A DNA stretch of 64,000 nucleotides, taken from positions 11,209 to 75,208 of the forward strand of contig CAYTER010000004.1 of NCBI GenBank assembly GCA_964436815.1, read 5' to 3'. The notes beneath the pieces are model-generated. The model had not been told where the DNA came from. It saw only the letters and a list, made by a program, of their open reading frames with translations, and searched no databases. Position numbers and translations under genes: made by a program. Every line of letters starts with the position of its first letter. The stretch's first letter is position 1. Of this stretch, positions 34,727 to 42,993 are shown piece by piece. The DNA is from UBA993 sp964436815 (GTDB lineage: Bacteria > Bacillota > Dethiobacteria > DTU022).

Positions 34727-35785
34727 ATGGGTTGGAGTTGTGGCATAGTTGGATTGCCAAATGCCGGAAAATCCACGCTTTTCAAGGCTTTAACCGCTCA
34801 TAATGTAACTATTGCCAGTTACCCCTTTTCAACCATCGATCCCAATAAAGCGATTGTAGCTTTGGCTGATGAACGCCTTTTACAGCTTGCCGCTGTCAGT
34901 TCATCTGAAAAAATTACCCCGGCTACTATTGAGATTATCGATGTAGCAGGTTTGGTCAGGGGAGCCAGCAGGGGAGAAGGACTTGGAAATCAGTTCCTGG
35001 GTCATCTGCGCAATGTAGATTTACTGATCCATGTTATCTCGGCCTACGAGGATAATATTGGAACCGGTGAAAGCATTCAGAATAAAATAGATACAATTAA
35101 TTTAGAGTTGATCCTGGCTGATCTGGAAACGATTAAAAGGCGCAGAGAAAAAAACGAGTCAAAACTTAAGAGCGGTGACAAGGCAGCCCGTTTCGAGTCA
35201 GGGCTGCTTGCCCGTTTTGAAAGTTATTTGAATGACAGTATTCCTTTGCGCACTGTAACTTTAAACCCCGAAGAAAAAAACATTCTGGGACAACTTTCAT
35301 TACTGACCGCAAAAAAGATGATCTATGTTTATAACCATGGCGAAAAAGATCAAGATGAGAACTACCGTGTTAGTTTCGGTTCCGACCCGGTAGTGGCAAT
35401 GTGCGGACGGCTCGAGGCTGAATTGGTTGACTTGCCACCGGACGAAAGGGCGCAGTATCTCCAGGCCTATGGTCTTTCTAAGAGTATGATCAGCACCCTG
35501 CTGCAAATCTGCTTTGAGCTGCTGCGGTTACTCACCTTTTATACAGTTAAAGGCAATGAAGCCAGGGCATGGGTTATCCCGTCAGAAACCAAGATCTTGT
35601 CGGCGGCTGGTAAAATCCACACTGATATGGAAAAGGGTTTTATCAATGCGGAAGTAATTCCCTGGGAGTTGCTTGCTTCAACTGGTTCTCTGACTGCGAT
35701 CCGTGAAAAAGGTCTGAGCAGAACCGAAGGTAGAGATTATGTGGTTCAGGACGGGGATGTGATCCTGATCCGTTTTCGGGCGTGA
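34727..35785 (+). CDS. ychF: Obg-family ATPase YchF
   Basis: Universally conserved P-loop protein that prefers ATP and binds ribosomes; linked to oxidative stress. 352 residues with G1 GLPNAGKSTLFKALTA, G3 DVAGLVRGASRGEGLGNQFLG, a variant G4 region YNHGE, and a C-terminal TGS-like domain with RAWVIPSETKI and GRDYVVQDGDVILIRF. AAAGGAG precedes the ATG. Standard full length. Confidence 0.95.
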   Translation: MGWSCGIVGLPNAGKSTLFKALTAHNVTIASYPFSTIDPNKAIVALADERLLQLAAVSSSEKITPATIEIIDVAGLVRGASRGEGLGNQFLGHLRNVDLLIHVISAYEDNIGTGESIQNKIDTINLELILADLETIKRRREKNESKLKSGDKAARFESGLLARFESYLNDSIPLRTVTLNPEEKNILGQLSLLTAKKMIYVYNHGEKDQDENYRVSFGSDPVVAMCGRLEAELVDLPPDERAQYLQAYGLSKSMISTLLQICFELLRLLTFYTVKGNEARAWVIPSETKILSAAGKIHTDMEKGFINAEVIPWELLASTGSLTAIREKGLSRTEGRDYVVQDGDVILIRFRA

Positions 35786-35828
35786 GTATTATCTATGGGC
35801 GATAAATAGCTGTTGTATTTACGAATGC

Positions 35829-35857
35829 TTGCTTCAGCATACCGGATATGCTATTAT
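35829..35857 (+). promoter_or_regulatory. Promoter of the rpsF-ssb-rpsR operon
   Basis: -35 TTGCTT (35829-35834), 17-base spacer, -10 TATTAT (35852-35857). The spacer holds a small inverted repeat, AGCATA-CCGGA-TATGCT. Start of transcription about 55 bp before rpsF. Confidence 0.75.
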
Positions 35858-35869
35858 GTTCAAGGTTAT

Positions 35870-35909
35870 TCCCTGCTCCTTATTAAAAGGGGCCACTAGT
35901 CCAGAGGGA
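35870..35909 (+). promoter_or_regulatory. Possible structured rpsF leader (S6:S18-type)
   Basis: An outer stem TCCCT (35870-35874) with AGGGA (35905-35909) would cover part of the rpsF ribosome-binding site. An inner hairpin CTCCTT/AAGGGG (35876-35892) leaves a CCAC-AGTCC strand unpaired. Autoregulatory leaders for the S6:S18 complex are known in front of rpsF; this fold resembles that plan, but I did not verify the consensus. Confidence 0.35.
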
Positions 35910-35918
35910 GGTGAAAAA

Positions 35919-36467
35919 ATGGGTCTTTACGAGATTATGCTGATCATTCATCCTGAAGTTGAGAAGGATGATCAGGAAGAAGTATTAAACGGATTAACTT
36001 CTACAATCACCAAGCAGGGTGGCAGCGTTTCAACTGTCCTCGATTGGCGCAAAAGAAAACTTGCCTACGAAATCAACAAACTCCGCGAAGGTCAATACTA
36101 CCTGGTATACTTCAGTGGCGAAGGAACAATAATCCCTGAGCTCGAACATTACTTCAGAGTAACCGATGCAATCATGCGTTATATGATCATTGCTGTTGAC
36201 GAGAAAGATTATGAGGCTGCAGCTGAAAAAGCCGCTGCTGATGCCGCAGCAGCCGAAGCGACGGAAGCGGCGGAGGCTGCAGATGGTGTTGTTGAAGAAC
36301 TTGATCTGCAGCAGGATGCCGACGGTGAAGAGGTAGCCGGCGAAGAAGATGTTGTAGTGGAACAGATCGAAAATGCTGAAACTGCTGTTTCTGAAGAAGC
36401 TGACGAAGAAACTCCACCGGCTGAAGAATCGCAGAGTGCAGATGAAACTGAAAAGACAGAAGAGTAA
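35919..36467 (+). CDS. rpsF: Small ribosomal subunit protein bS6 with long acidic tail
   Basis: bS6 binds the 30S platform with bS18. The ATG at 35919 follows GGGAGGTG; 182 residues. Residues 1-95 are a standard bS6 domain (MGLYEIMLIIHPEV, LDWRKRKLAYEINKLREGQY, RYMIIAVDEK). Residues about 96-182 form an extra tail rich in Ala, Glu and Asp with no aromatic residues, ending ESQSADETEKTEE. Typical bS6 has 95-105 residues, so the tail nearly doubles it. It is followed by ssb and rpsR in the conserved operon. Confidence 0.95.
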   Translation: MGLYEIMLIIHPEVEKDDQEEVLNGLTSTITKQGGSVSTVLDWRKRKLAYEINKLREGQYYLVYFSGEGTIIPELEHYFRVTDAIMRYMIIAVDEKDYEAAAEKAAADAAAAEATEAAEAADGVVEELDLQQDADGEEVAGEEDVVVEQIENAETAVSEEADEETPPAEESQSADETEKTEE

Positions 36468-36489
36468 AAGATGAAGGGACGGTGTCAAA

Positions 36490-36900
36490 TTGTTAAATCA
36501 GGTAGTTTTAATTGGCCGTTTAACCCGTGATCCGGAGCTGCGCTATACTCCAGGCAACGGAGTGCCTGTAGCCACTTTTACCCTTGCCGTTGACCGTCCT
36601 TTTACCAATCAACAGGGGGAAAGAGAAGCTGATTTTATTAATATTGTCACCTGGCGCAAATTGGCTGAGAACTGTGCCAATTACTTGCAGAAGGGCAGTC
36701 TTACGGCTGTAACCGGGCGGCTGCAGATCAGATCATATGAAGACAACCAGGGTATTAAGCGGAAAGTTGCTGAAGTGGTTGCCGACAATGTCCGGTTTTT
36801 AGATCGTGGCGGCCGGGGCTCTGATGAAGCTAAAAGCGCTGAATTTGAAGGTCCGAATGTTGATGATATTAATATCAGTGAAGACGATGTTCCCTTTTAA
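36490..36900 (+). CDS. ssb: Single-stranded DNA-binding protein
   Basis: Coats single-stranded DNA in replication and repair. 136 residues: OB fold with VVLIGRLTRDPELRYTPGNG and ADFINIVTWRKLAENC, a short linker, and the acidic tip DDINISEDDVPF, which recruits partner proteins. TTG start at 36490 with a weak AAGGGA site. It lies between rpsF and rpsR, as in most Bacillota. Confidence 0.96.
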   Translation: MLNQVVLIGRLTRDPELRYTPGNGVPVATFTLAVDRPFTNQQGEREADFINIVTWRKLAENCANYLQKGSLTAVTGRLQIRSYEDNQGIKRKVAEVVADNVRFLDRGGRGSDEAKSAEFEGPNVDDINISEDDVPF

Positions 36901-36917
36901 AAGAAGGAGGTTATCGC

Positions 36918-37148
36918 TTGAGACGCGATCGAGGACGTAAGCCAAAGAAAAAAATCTGCAGCTATTGCGTTGATAAAATTGAAAATGTTGATTATAAGCA
37001 ATACGAAAAACTAAAACGGTTTGTTACGGAAAGAGGCAAAGTCCTTCCCCGCCGCATTTCCGGTAACTGCGCCAGGCATCAACGTCAGCTGACCAAGGCT
37101 ATAAAAAGAGCCAGGATTATGGCGTTAATGCCGTTCACTTCAGAATAA
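36918..37148 (+). CDS. rpsR: Small ribosomal subunit protein bS18, zinc-binding type
   Basis: 76-residue partner of bS6. It has KKICSYCVDK near the start and GNCARHQRQL later, giving C-x2-C plus C-x2-H, the zinc-binding C+ form. TTG start at 36918 with AGGAGG upstream. The C+ form is commonly paired in other genomes with a zinc-free paralogue under zinc control; none is seen here. Confidence 0.95.
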   Translation: MRRDRGRKPKKKICSYCVDKIENVDYKQYEKLKRFVTERGKVLPRRISGNCARHQRQLTKAIKRARIMALMPFTSE

Positions 37149-37194
37149 ATAGCAATGTAATTTATTAATAACCGAACTATTTAGCAAAGGCAAA

Positions 37195-37231
37195 AAGGTG
37201 CTTTGGCCATTAAGCAAAGCGCCTTTTTTTT
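37195..37231 (+). terminator. Terminator after rpsR
   Basis: 11-bp stem aaggtgctttg/caaagcgcctt (one G-T pair) with a nine-base loop and eight T residues. It separates the rpsF operon from rplI. Confidence 0.92.
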
Positions 37232-37299
37232 GCAGGATAGCAGGTCCCTCGCAGCGAATTAAGCACATTAGTTCGAACAGGAGAGGAGTGAACCAACCA

Positions 37300-37746
37300 A
37301 TGAAAGTTATCCTCAACCAGGACATTGCAAGCCTTGGTAAAAAGGGCGATCTTAAAGATGTGGCACCTGGATATGCCCGCAATCACCTTTTACCGCGAGG
37401 GTTGGCTGTTGAAGCTACTCCCCAGAAACTTAAGGAGTGGCAACAACAGAAAGATAAATTTGAAGCTGAAAACAGGCTGCATGAAGAACAAGCCAGAAAA
37501 AAGGCAGAAAAACTATCCCGGCAGACTATTTTGTTCAAAATGCCTGCTGGCGAAGGCGGGCGGCTCTTTGGGTCTGTAACCCCGGCGGATATTGCCGCCA
37601 AACTTAAGGAAGCCGGATTTGAGATCGATAAGAAGCGGGTAGAGCTGACCGACCCGATTAAAGCGATTGGTAATTTTAAGGCTTTTGTCCGTCTCCATCC
37701 CGGTGTGAAAGCAGAGTTTGACATTCTGGTTGAAAAAGAAGATTAG
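37300..37746 (+). CDS. rplI: Large ribosomal subunit protein bL9
   Basis: 148 residues starting MKVILNQDIASLGKKGDLKDV with GYARNHLLPRGLA, the N-terminal rRNA-binding domain, then the long connecting helix and C-terminal domain (LFGSVTPADIAAKL). The ATG at 37300 follows GGAGAGGAGTGA; an in-frame extension back to 37198 runs through the terminator and is rejected. bL9 next to dnaB is a conserved pair. Confidence 0.97.
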   Translation: MKVILNQDIASLGKKGDLKDVAPGYARNHLLPRGLAVEATPQKLKEWQQQKDKFEAENRLHEEQARKKAEKLSRQTILFKMPAGEGGRLFGSVTPADIAAKLKEAGFEIDKKRVELTDPIKAIGNFKAFVRLHPGVKAEFDILVEKED

Positions 37747-37770
37747 TGAGGCGAAGGGAGCCGATCGGGT

Positions 37771-39117
37771 TTGGTTGTAATTAGTGACCGCGTTCCACCG
37801 CAAAGTAAAGAAGCTGAACAATCAGTCCTTGGTTCGATGATCATTGATCGGGAGGCAATATTTGCAGCAGCGGAGCTGCTAACCGAAAATGATTTTTACA
37901 GCACTGCCCATCAAAAAATATATGCTTCAATACTTGGCCTCAGCGAAAAAGGGGAGCCGGTTGACACAATTACATTGACTGCTGAACTGCAGAAGAACAA
38001 GAGTCTTGAAGATGTTGGAGGCAGTGCTTACCTGGTTATGCTTGCTAACGCTGTGCCAACTGCGGCCAATATTCAGTATCATGCTCACATCGTTCGTGAA
38101 AAAGCGATCCTGCGCTCTCTGATCCAGGCGGCAACCGGCATAGTGACCCGCAGCTTTGACTCTCCACATAATGTAGACGAATTCCTTGATGAGGCCGAGC
38201 AACTAATCTTTGAAATCGGCAGCCGAGGCAAATACCAAGGATTTGCCTCGCTGAAAGAAGTCCTGGTGCAGGCTTTTGACCGGATCGAAAAGCTATATGA
38301 TGAGAAGAAAGGCGTTACCGGGTTGTCAACCGGATTCATAGATTTAAACCGGATAACTTCTGGCCTTCAGAATTCTGATCTAATTATTGTTGCCGCCCGC
38401 CCCAGTATGGGGAAAACAACTCTCGCCTTAAACATGACTCAACAGATTGCGGTCAGAGATAAACGGCCGACCGCTTTTTTCAGCATGGAAATGTCTAAAG
38501 AGCAGCTGGCCCAACGGTTACTCTGCGCTGAAGCGCAGATTGATGCCCAGAATATGCGCCGCGGCCATCTATCCCAGGATGAATGGGCTAAGCTGACCAG
38601 GGCTGTCGGTCCGCTTAGTGAATCCCCTCTCTATATTGATGACAGCGCCTCTTTGTCAGTGATGGAAGTCAGGGCGAAAGCCCGTCGTTTAAAAGCGGAA
38701 AAAGGCCTGGATGCGATTTTTGTCGATTACCTGCAGCTGATGCGTGGTTTTAGCCGCTCTGAAAACCGGCAGCAGGAGCTGTCAGAGATTTCCAGGGCCC
38801 TAAAGGCCCTGGCCAAAGAACTTAATTTGCCGGTGATCGCTCTTTCGCAGCTAAGCAGGGCAGTTGAAAAACGAAATGACAAACGGCCAATCCTCAGTGA
38901 CTTAATGGAATCCGGAGGAATTGAAGCTAATGCCGATCTGGTAATGTTTATTTACAGAGATTCTTACTACGATAAAAATTCCGACAAAGGGAATCTGGCT
39001 GAAATTAATGTGGCCAAACAAAGAAATGGGCCTACCGGTCAGATTGAGCTTTACTTCATAGATCGCTACACTAAATTCGCCAACAAAGCTAGCGAAGCAA
39101 TCCGGGAAGAAGGATAG
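37771..39117 (+). CDS. dnaB: Replicative DNA helicase DnaB
   Basis: Hexameric 5'-3' helicase (DnaC in Bacillus naming). 448 residues: N-terminal collar domain (PPQSKEAEQSVLGSMI), linker, and RecA-like motor with Walker A ARPSMGKTTLALNM and Walker B IFVDYLQLM, and LSQLSRAVEKR. TTG start at 37771, 24 bp after rplI. The product would be loaded at the origin region in this window, possibly with help from DciA. Confidence 0.97.
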   Translation: MVVISDRVPPQSKEAEQSVLGSMIIDREAIFAAAELLTENDFYSTAHQKIYASILGLSEKGEPVDTITLTAELQKNKSLEDVGGSAYLVMLANAVPTAANIQYHAHIVREKAILRSLIQAATGIVTRSFDSPHNVDEFLDEAEQLIFEIGSRGKYQGFASLKEVLVQAFDRIEKLYDEKKGVTGLSTGFIDLNRITSGLQNSDLIIVAARPSMGKTTLALNMTQQIAVRDKRPTAFFSMEMSKEQLAQRLLCAEAQIDAQNMRRGHLSQDEWAKLTRAVGPLSESPLYIDDSASLSVMEVRAKARRLKAEKGLDAIFVDYLQLMRGFSRSENRQQELSEISRALKALAKELNLPVIALSQLSRAVEKRNDKRPILSDLMESGGIEANADLVMFIYRDSYYDKNSDKGNLAEINVAKQRNGPTGQIELYFIDRYTKFANKASEAIREEG

Positions 39118-39119
39118 AG

Positions 39120-40508
39120 ATGGCCATTTCTCGCCTCTATGACATTATTATCATCGGCGCAGGGCCGGCTGGTATTTTTGCCGCGCTGGAACTGACGGCC
39201 AATAGCAGCGTAAAAATTCTGATGATTGATCAGGGCGCTCCTCTTGAAAAAAGAAATTGTATGACCCAGGGCGAGTATGGGCACTGTCTGCGCTGCAATC
39301 CCTGCGCAGTGACCTGTGGTTGGGGCGGGGCGGGAGCATTCAGCGATGGGAAGCTGACGCTAACTCCTGCATTCGGGGGTTTTTTGAATGAATTCATTGA
39401 TCAGGCTGTGGTCGAAAAACTGATTGACGAAGTAGATCGGGTTTACCTTTCCTTCGGCGCTTCGGCAACAGTTTATGGCACCGATCTTGAAGCAGTGAGA
39501 GAAATGGAGCGTCGCGCCGCTGCTGCGGGCTTAAGCCTTATCCCCGCAAAAATAAGGCATCTTGGAACGGAAAATTGTTACCGGGTTCTGGAAAAGATGC
39601 ATAAAGCTTTGTCAGGCCGGATTGAAATCCTGATGAACCAGCCGGTAGCTGAACTGGTTGCTGGTGACGGAGTTATAACAGGGGTTAAATTATCAAATGG
39701 AGACATTTTTAAGGCTAAGTATGTAATCTGCGGACCAGGTCGAGTCGGTGCAGAGTGGATGCACCGGGAGTCAATCCGGCTCGGCCTTAAAGGTTTAAAC
39801 AATCCGGTTGATATCGGTGTTAGAGTGGAAGTCCCGGCAGTAATAATGGAAAATATAACCAGCCAAATCTATGAATCCAAACTGATCTATTTTACCCGTC
39901 AGTTTGATGATCGAATCCGCACTTTCTGCATGAACCCTTATGGAGTAGTGGTTACCGAAAACAGTGATGGTCTGGTGACTGTAAACGGTCACAGCTTTGC
40001 CGAAACCAGGACAAATAATACCAACTTCGCGCTTCTGGTCAGCAAATCGTTCACTGAACCTTTCAATGAGCCAATCCGTTACGGTCGCTATATTGCCAGC
40101 CTGGCTAACATGCTTGGTGACGGGGTAATGGTTCAGCGTTTAGGCGATTTACTCATGGGCCGAAGATCAACACCGGAAAGGATCCGGCGCGGACTGGTTC
40201 GTCCTACCCTGACCGAGGCCACTCCCGGCGACCTGAGTCTGGTCCTCCCTTACCGCTACCTGCTGGCCATTATTGAAATGCTCGAAGCTTTAGATAAACT
40301 GGCTCCGGGAGTAAACTCCAGGCACACCCTTCTCTATGGGGTTGAGGTTAAATTTTACTCCTACCGGCTAAACCTGAGCGATAAACTGGAAACAGAGATC
40401 AAGAATCTTTTTGCCGTCGGCGACGGTGCCGGAATAACCCGCGGCTTAATCCAATCTTCAGCTACCGGAGTCCTCGCGGCAAGGGAAATTCTTACCCGCT
40501 TGCCCTGA
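39120..40508 (+). CDS. FAD-dependent dehydrogenase (COG2509-like)
   Basis: 462 residues with an N-terminal FAD-binding Rossmann motif IIIGAGPAGIFAALEL at about 10-25. Then come a cysteine cluster with CLRCNPCAVTCGWGGAGAFSDGKL near residue 60, and a C-terminal second flavin motif LFAVGDGAGITRGLIQSSATGVLAA. This arrangement is that of the widespread, uncharacterised COG2509 family. The cysteines C-x2-C-x4-C could be redox-active or hold a metal, but are not proof of a cluster. ATG two bases after the dnaB stop. Substrate unknown; cytosolic by sequence. Confidence 0.85.
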   Translation: MAISRLYDIIIIGAGPAGIFAALELTANSSVKILMIDQGAPLEKRNCMTQGEYGHCLRCNPCAVTCGWGGAGAFSDGKLTLTPAFGGFLNEFIDQAVVEKLIDEVDRVYLSFGASATVYGTDLEAVREMERRAAAAGLSLIPAKIRHLGTENCYRVLEKMHKALSGRIEILMNQPVAELVAGDGVITGVKLSNGDIFKAKYVICGPGRVGAEWMHRESIRLGLKGLNNPVDIGVRVEVPAVIMENITSQIYESKLIYFTRQFDDRIRTFCMNPYGVVVTENSDGLVTVNGHSFAETRTNNTNFALLVSKSFTEPFNEPIRYGRYIASLANMLGDGVMVQRLGDLLMGRRSTPERIRRGLVRPTLTEATPGDLSLVLPYRYLLAIIEMLEALDKLAPGVNSRHTLLYGVEVKFYSYRLNLSDKLETEIKNLFAVGDGAGITRGLIQSSATGVLAAREILTRLP

Positions 40509-40528
40509 TTCAGATTAGATGTTATAAT
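40500..40528 (+). promoter_or_regulatory. Promoter candidate upstream of the G5-M23 gene
   Basis: TTGCCC (40500-40505), 17-base spacer, perfect -10 TATAAT (40523-40528), partly within the end of the FAD gene. Confidence 0.55.
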
Positions 40529-40538
40529 TCTTCTGCTC

Positions 40539-40572
40539 AACGGATCGCTTAATCGGCCATGCCGTTTTTTTG
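40539..40572 (+). terminator. Possible terminator in the leader of the G5-M23 gene
   Basis: AACGG at 40539-40543 can pair with CCGTT, or CGGC with GCCG around CAT, just before seven T residues at 40564-40571. It lies downstream of the promoter candidate at 40500, so it is either the end of the FAD transcript or an attenuator; stems are short. Confidence 0.4.
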
Positions 40573-40656
40573 TTCAATAGGTATATGTTTATTAATAAAA
40601 GCAGATAATGATTGCAGGATCGACCGAAGCATCGCAGCGGAGAAAGGAACATCCAG

Positions 40657-42120
40657 ATGAGACAAAGGTCAGTCCAAAAAGTGCCTGCTGGTAAAAGGCC
40701 AAAGATCAAGAAAACAACTGATTACAAAAGTATATATAAACCGATAATCGCCTGGTTCAAGGCCAAGAAAGTTAGAAGCCTGTATTTTCTGGCTTTCACC
40801 GCTTTATTGATCCTGTCTTTACTTGGTTTGCATAACCACCTTCAGAATTATATCTACATAGTCAAGGTGAACGATCAGGAAGTTGGGATTGTCGACAATG
40901 CGAAAGAAGTCGAAAATTTCATTGCCCACTTAACCGATCGCTGTGGCAGCCTCTATGGCATGTCAATGGAACCGGCAGCAGAAATATTGCTGATCAAGGA
41001 ATTCCGGCCAGGAGCTAAACCGACCCCGGATCAGGTGCAGGAAAAGATCAGGCAGGAGCTTACTTTCGTTACTGATGCTTACCTGATAACTGTTGATGGT
41101 GAGCCATTCGTTGCCGTCAGGAATGAAGAGGATCTTGATCAGGTGATTAGCAAACTTAAGAATGTTTACACTACTAACGGTTACGGGGCCAGGACGATCG
41201 AGACTCAGATCAAGGAAGAGTTGGAAATTGAACCCTTCACTGCAGATCCCGATATGCTATTGGAGCCAGATGAGGTTATAACCCTGCTGACAGGATTGCA
41301 GCCGCAAAGTGAGCAGATTGCGCTTTTACCCCGATCAGTCGATTTTTTAGTAGAAGGCACCGGCAATACCCCGGGCTCCAACGACCTGCCCTTTTCCATT
41401 TTATTCATTCCGGAGAAACCGGCAGAGACAGTTGAACTTCCGGTTATAAATGATCAGGAAATCCATATAAAAACTGTTGAAGAAGTAACTGTCCGGGAAA
41501 CGATCCCCTTTGAGGTGGAGTACGTATACGATGAAGATCTCTGGGTGGTGCAGAAAGATATTACCGTTCAAGGAGAAGAAGGGCGCAAAGAGGTTATCTA
41601 TTACATAACCCGTGAAAATGGCCTGGAAATTGATCGCCTTAAAATCGGCGAAACTATTATATCAGAACCGGTCACCCAGGTTGTGACTGTTGGGACTACC
41701 AAGGTGCCTGCTGTTGGAACAGGACGTTTCGTATGGCCTGTTGAGGACGGAGGAGAGATCACCCCGGGGCGGGGTTTCAGTACCTGGCATACAGGAATTG
41801 ATATCCATGCTCACACCGGAACCAATGTTTTGGCCGCAGACAGCGGAGTTGTCTGGTTTTCCGGTTATGGAGGGCCTCAGGGTAACTATCTGATCATCTA
41901 CCATGGCTCATTCTGGACATTATACCTGCACAATAGTGAAAACCTGGTCAGGGAAGGTGCTTCTGTCCAGCAGGGAGACGTAATCGCCAGAGTAGGTTCA
42001 ACCGGTCGTTCATCCGGTCCGCACCTGCATTTTGAAGTTCGCTTGGATGATGGTTCCGGTGAGTGGCATACTTACTACCAGCATACGCCGATTGATCCGT
42101 TACAGTTTTTCAGACCTTAA
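40657..42120 (+). CDS. G5 and M23 domain cell-wall peptidase
   Basis: Predicted secreted or membrane-anchored murein endopeptidase. From the ATG at 40657 (AGAAAGGA upstream) 487 residues: basic cytosolic start, transmembrane segment about residues 37-57, a YabE-like domain, a G5 domain (VEEVTVRETIPFEVEYVYDE near 285), and an M23 domain with HTGIDIHAHTG, YLHNSENLVREGASV and GPHLHFEVRLDD carrying zinc ligands. G5 domains are thought to bind cell-wall polymers. It sits just before walRK, whose regulon in other Bacillota includes murein hydrolases, but is closed off by its own terminator. Confidence 0.9.
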   Translation: MRQRSVQKVPAGKRPKIKKTTDYKSIYKPIIAWFKAKKVRSLYFLAFTALLILSLLGLHNHLQNYIYIVKVNDQEVGIVDNAKEVENFIAHLTDRCGSLYGMSMEPAAEILLIKEFRPGAKPTPDQVQEKIRQELTFVTDAYLITVDGEPFVAVRNEEDLDQVISKLKNVYTTNGYGARTIETQIKEELEIEPFTADPDMLLEPDEVITLLTGLQPQSEQIALLPRSVDFLVEGTGNTPGSNDLPFSILFIPEKPAETVELPVINDQEIHIKTVEEVTVRETIPFEVEYVYDEDLWVVQKDITVQGEEGRKEVIYYITRENGLEIDRLKIGETIISEPVTQVVTVGTTKVPAVGTGRFVWPVEDGGEITPGRGFSTWHTGIDIHAHTGTNVLAADSGVVWFSGYGGPQGNYLIIYHGSFWTLYLHNSENLVREGASVQQGDVIARVGSTGRSSGPHLHFEVRLDDGSGEWHTYYQHTPIDPLQFFRP

Positions 42121-42141
42121 CCGATCTAGTTTATATAATCA

Positions 42142-42173
42142 GCCCTTCCCTCGTTCAAAGGGAGGGGCTTTTT
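42142..42173 (+). terminator. Terminator after the G5-M23 gene
   Basis: 10-bp stem gcccttccct/agggaggggc with one G-T pair, seven-base loop and TTTTT. Confidence 0.93.
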
Positions 42174-42299
42174 GTGCCAATCAAGGCATTCTGGAACAAA
42201 AAGGTATTCATGTAATGATCGCGAAAACCATTAAAGGTTCAGTTTAGCTCAGGACTTAAAGCAGCTGGATCCGATTATTAATATGGGGTGAAATTCCGG

Positions 42300-42992
42300 G
42301 TGAAAAAAATCCTGGTTGTTGATGATGAAAAGCCGATTGTTGAAATTCTGCAGTATAATCTTGAAAGAGAGGGGTATAAAGTCTCTACGGCGTTTGACGG
42401 TGAGGAAGCATTGCGGCTGGTTGAAAAGGAGAATCCTGATCTTATCGTCCTTGATATTATGCTGCCGAAAAAAGATGGATTTACAGTATGCCGCGAAATT
42501 CGTTCTTCCCGTAACATACCAATCATCATGCTGACCGCCAAGGAGCTGGAAACTGATAAAGTATTAGGGCTTGAGCTTGGGGCAGATGACTACGTGACCA
42601 AGCCCTTCAGCGCCAGGGAGATTGCCGCCCGGATTAAAGCAATACTCAGGCGCAGTGACACCGGCAGCACAAAACCGGATGGGAAAAAAGGAAAACTGAC
42701 CATTGGTCCGGTCACAGTTGATCGGGATCAAATCCAGGTATACTTTCAGGGACAACCGATTGAGCTTACCCTGCGAGAATATAATTTGCTACTTTTCCTA
42801 ATGAATAGCCCCGGATTTGTATACAGCAGGGAGCAGCTTTTAAACCAGGTATGGGGTTATGAGTACGTGGGCGAAGAAAGGACAGTGGATGTGACTGTCC
42901 GCCGCCTGCGTGAAAAGCTGGAAATAAATCCGGCCAAACCGGAAATTATTCACACAAAGCGGGGTGTCGGTTATTATTTCAGGTGGAGGTAA
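42300..42992 (+). CDS. walR: Response regulator WalR (YycF)
   Basis: OmpR-family transcription factor for cell-wall homeostasis. The GTG at 42300 with GGGGTG eight bases upstream gives VKKILVVDDEKPIVEIL, 230 residues; a GTG at 42288 would add four. Receiver domain with the phospho-Asp in LIVLDIMLPKKDG (about residue 53), Lys in KPFSAREI, and a winged-helix domain with RTVDVTVRRLREKLE. Essential in many Bacillota. Operon walR-walK-yycH-yycI follows. Confidence 0.95.
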   Translation: MKKILVVDDEKPIVEILQYNLEREGYKVSTAFDGEEALRLVEKENPDLIVLDIMLPKKDGFTVCREIRSSRNIPIIMLTAKELETDKVLGLELGADDYVTKPFSAREIAARIKAILRRSDTGSTKPDGKKGKLTIGPVTVDRDQIQVYFQGQPIELTLREYNLLLFLMNSPGFVYSREQLLNQVWGYEYVGEERTVDVTVRRLREKLEINPAKPEIIHTKRGVGYYFRWR

Positions 42993-42993
42993 A

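Noticed and set aside
36187..36417. Minus-strand ORF rich in Gln, Leu and His
   Set aside because: It is the reverse complement of the Ala/Glu-rich tail codons of rpsF, a compositional artefact.
37198..37299. N-terminal extension of bL9
   Set aside because: It lies in the terminator after rpsR and has no ribosome-binding site; the start at 37300 matches the family.
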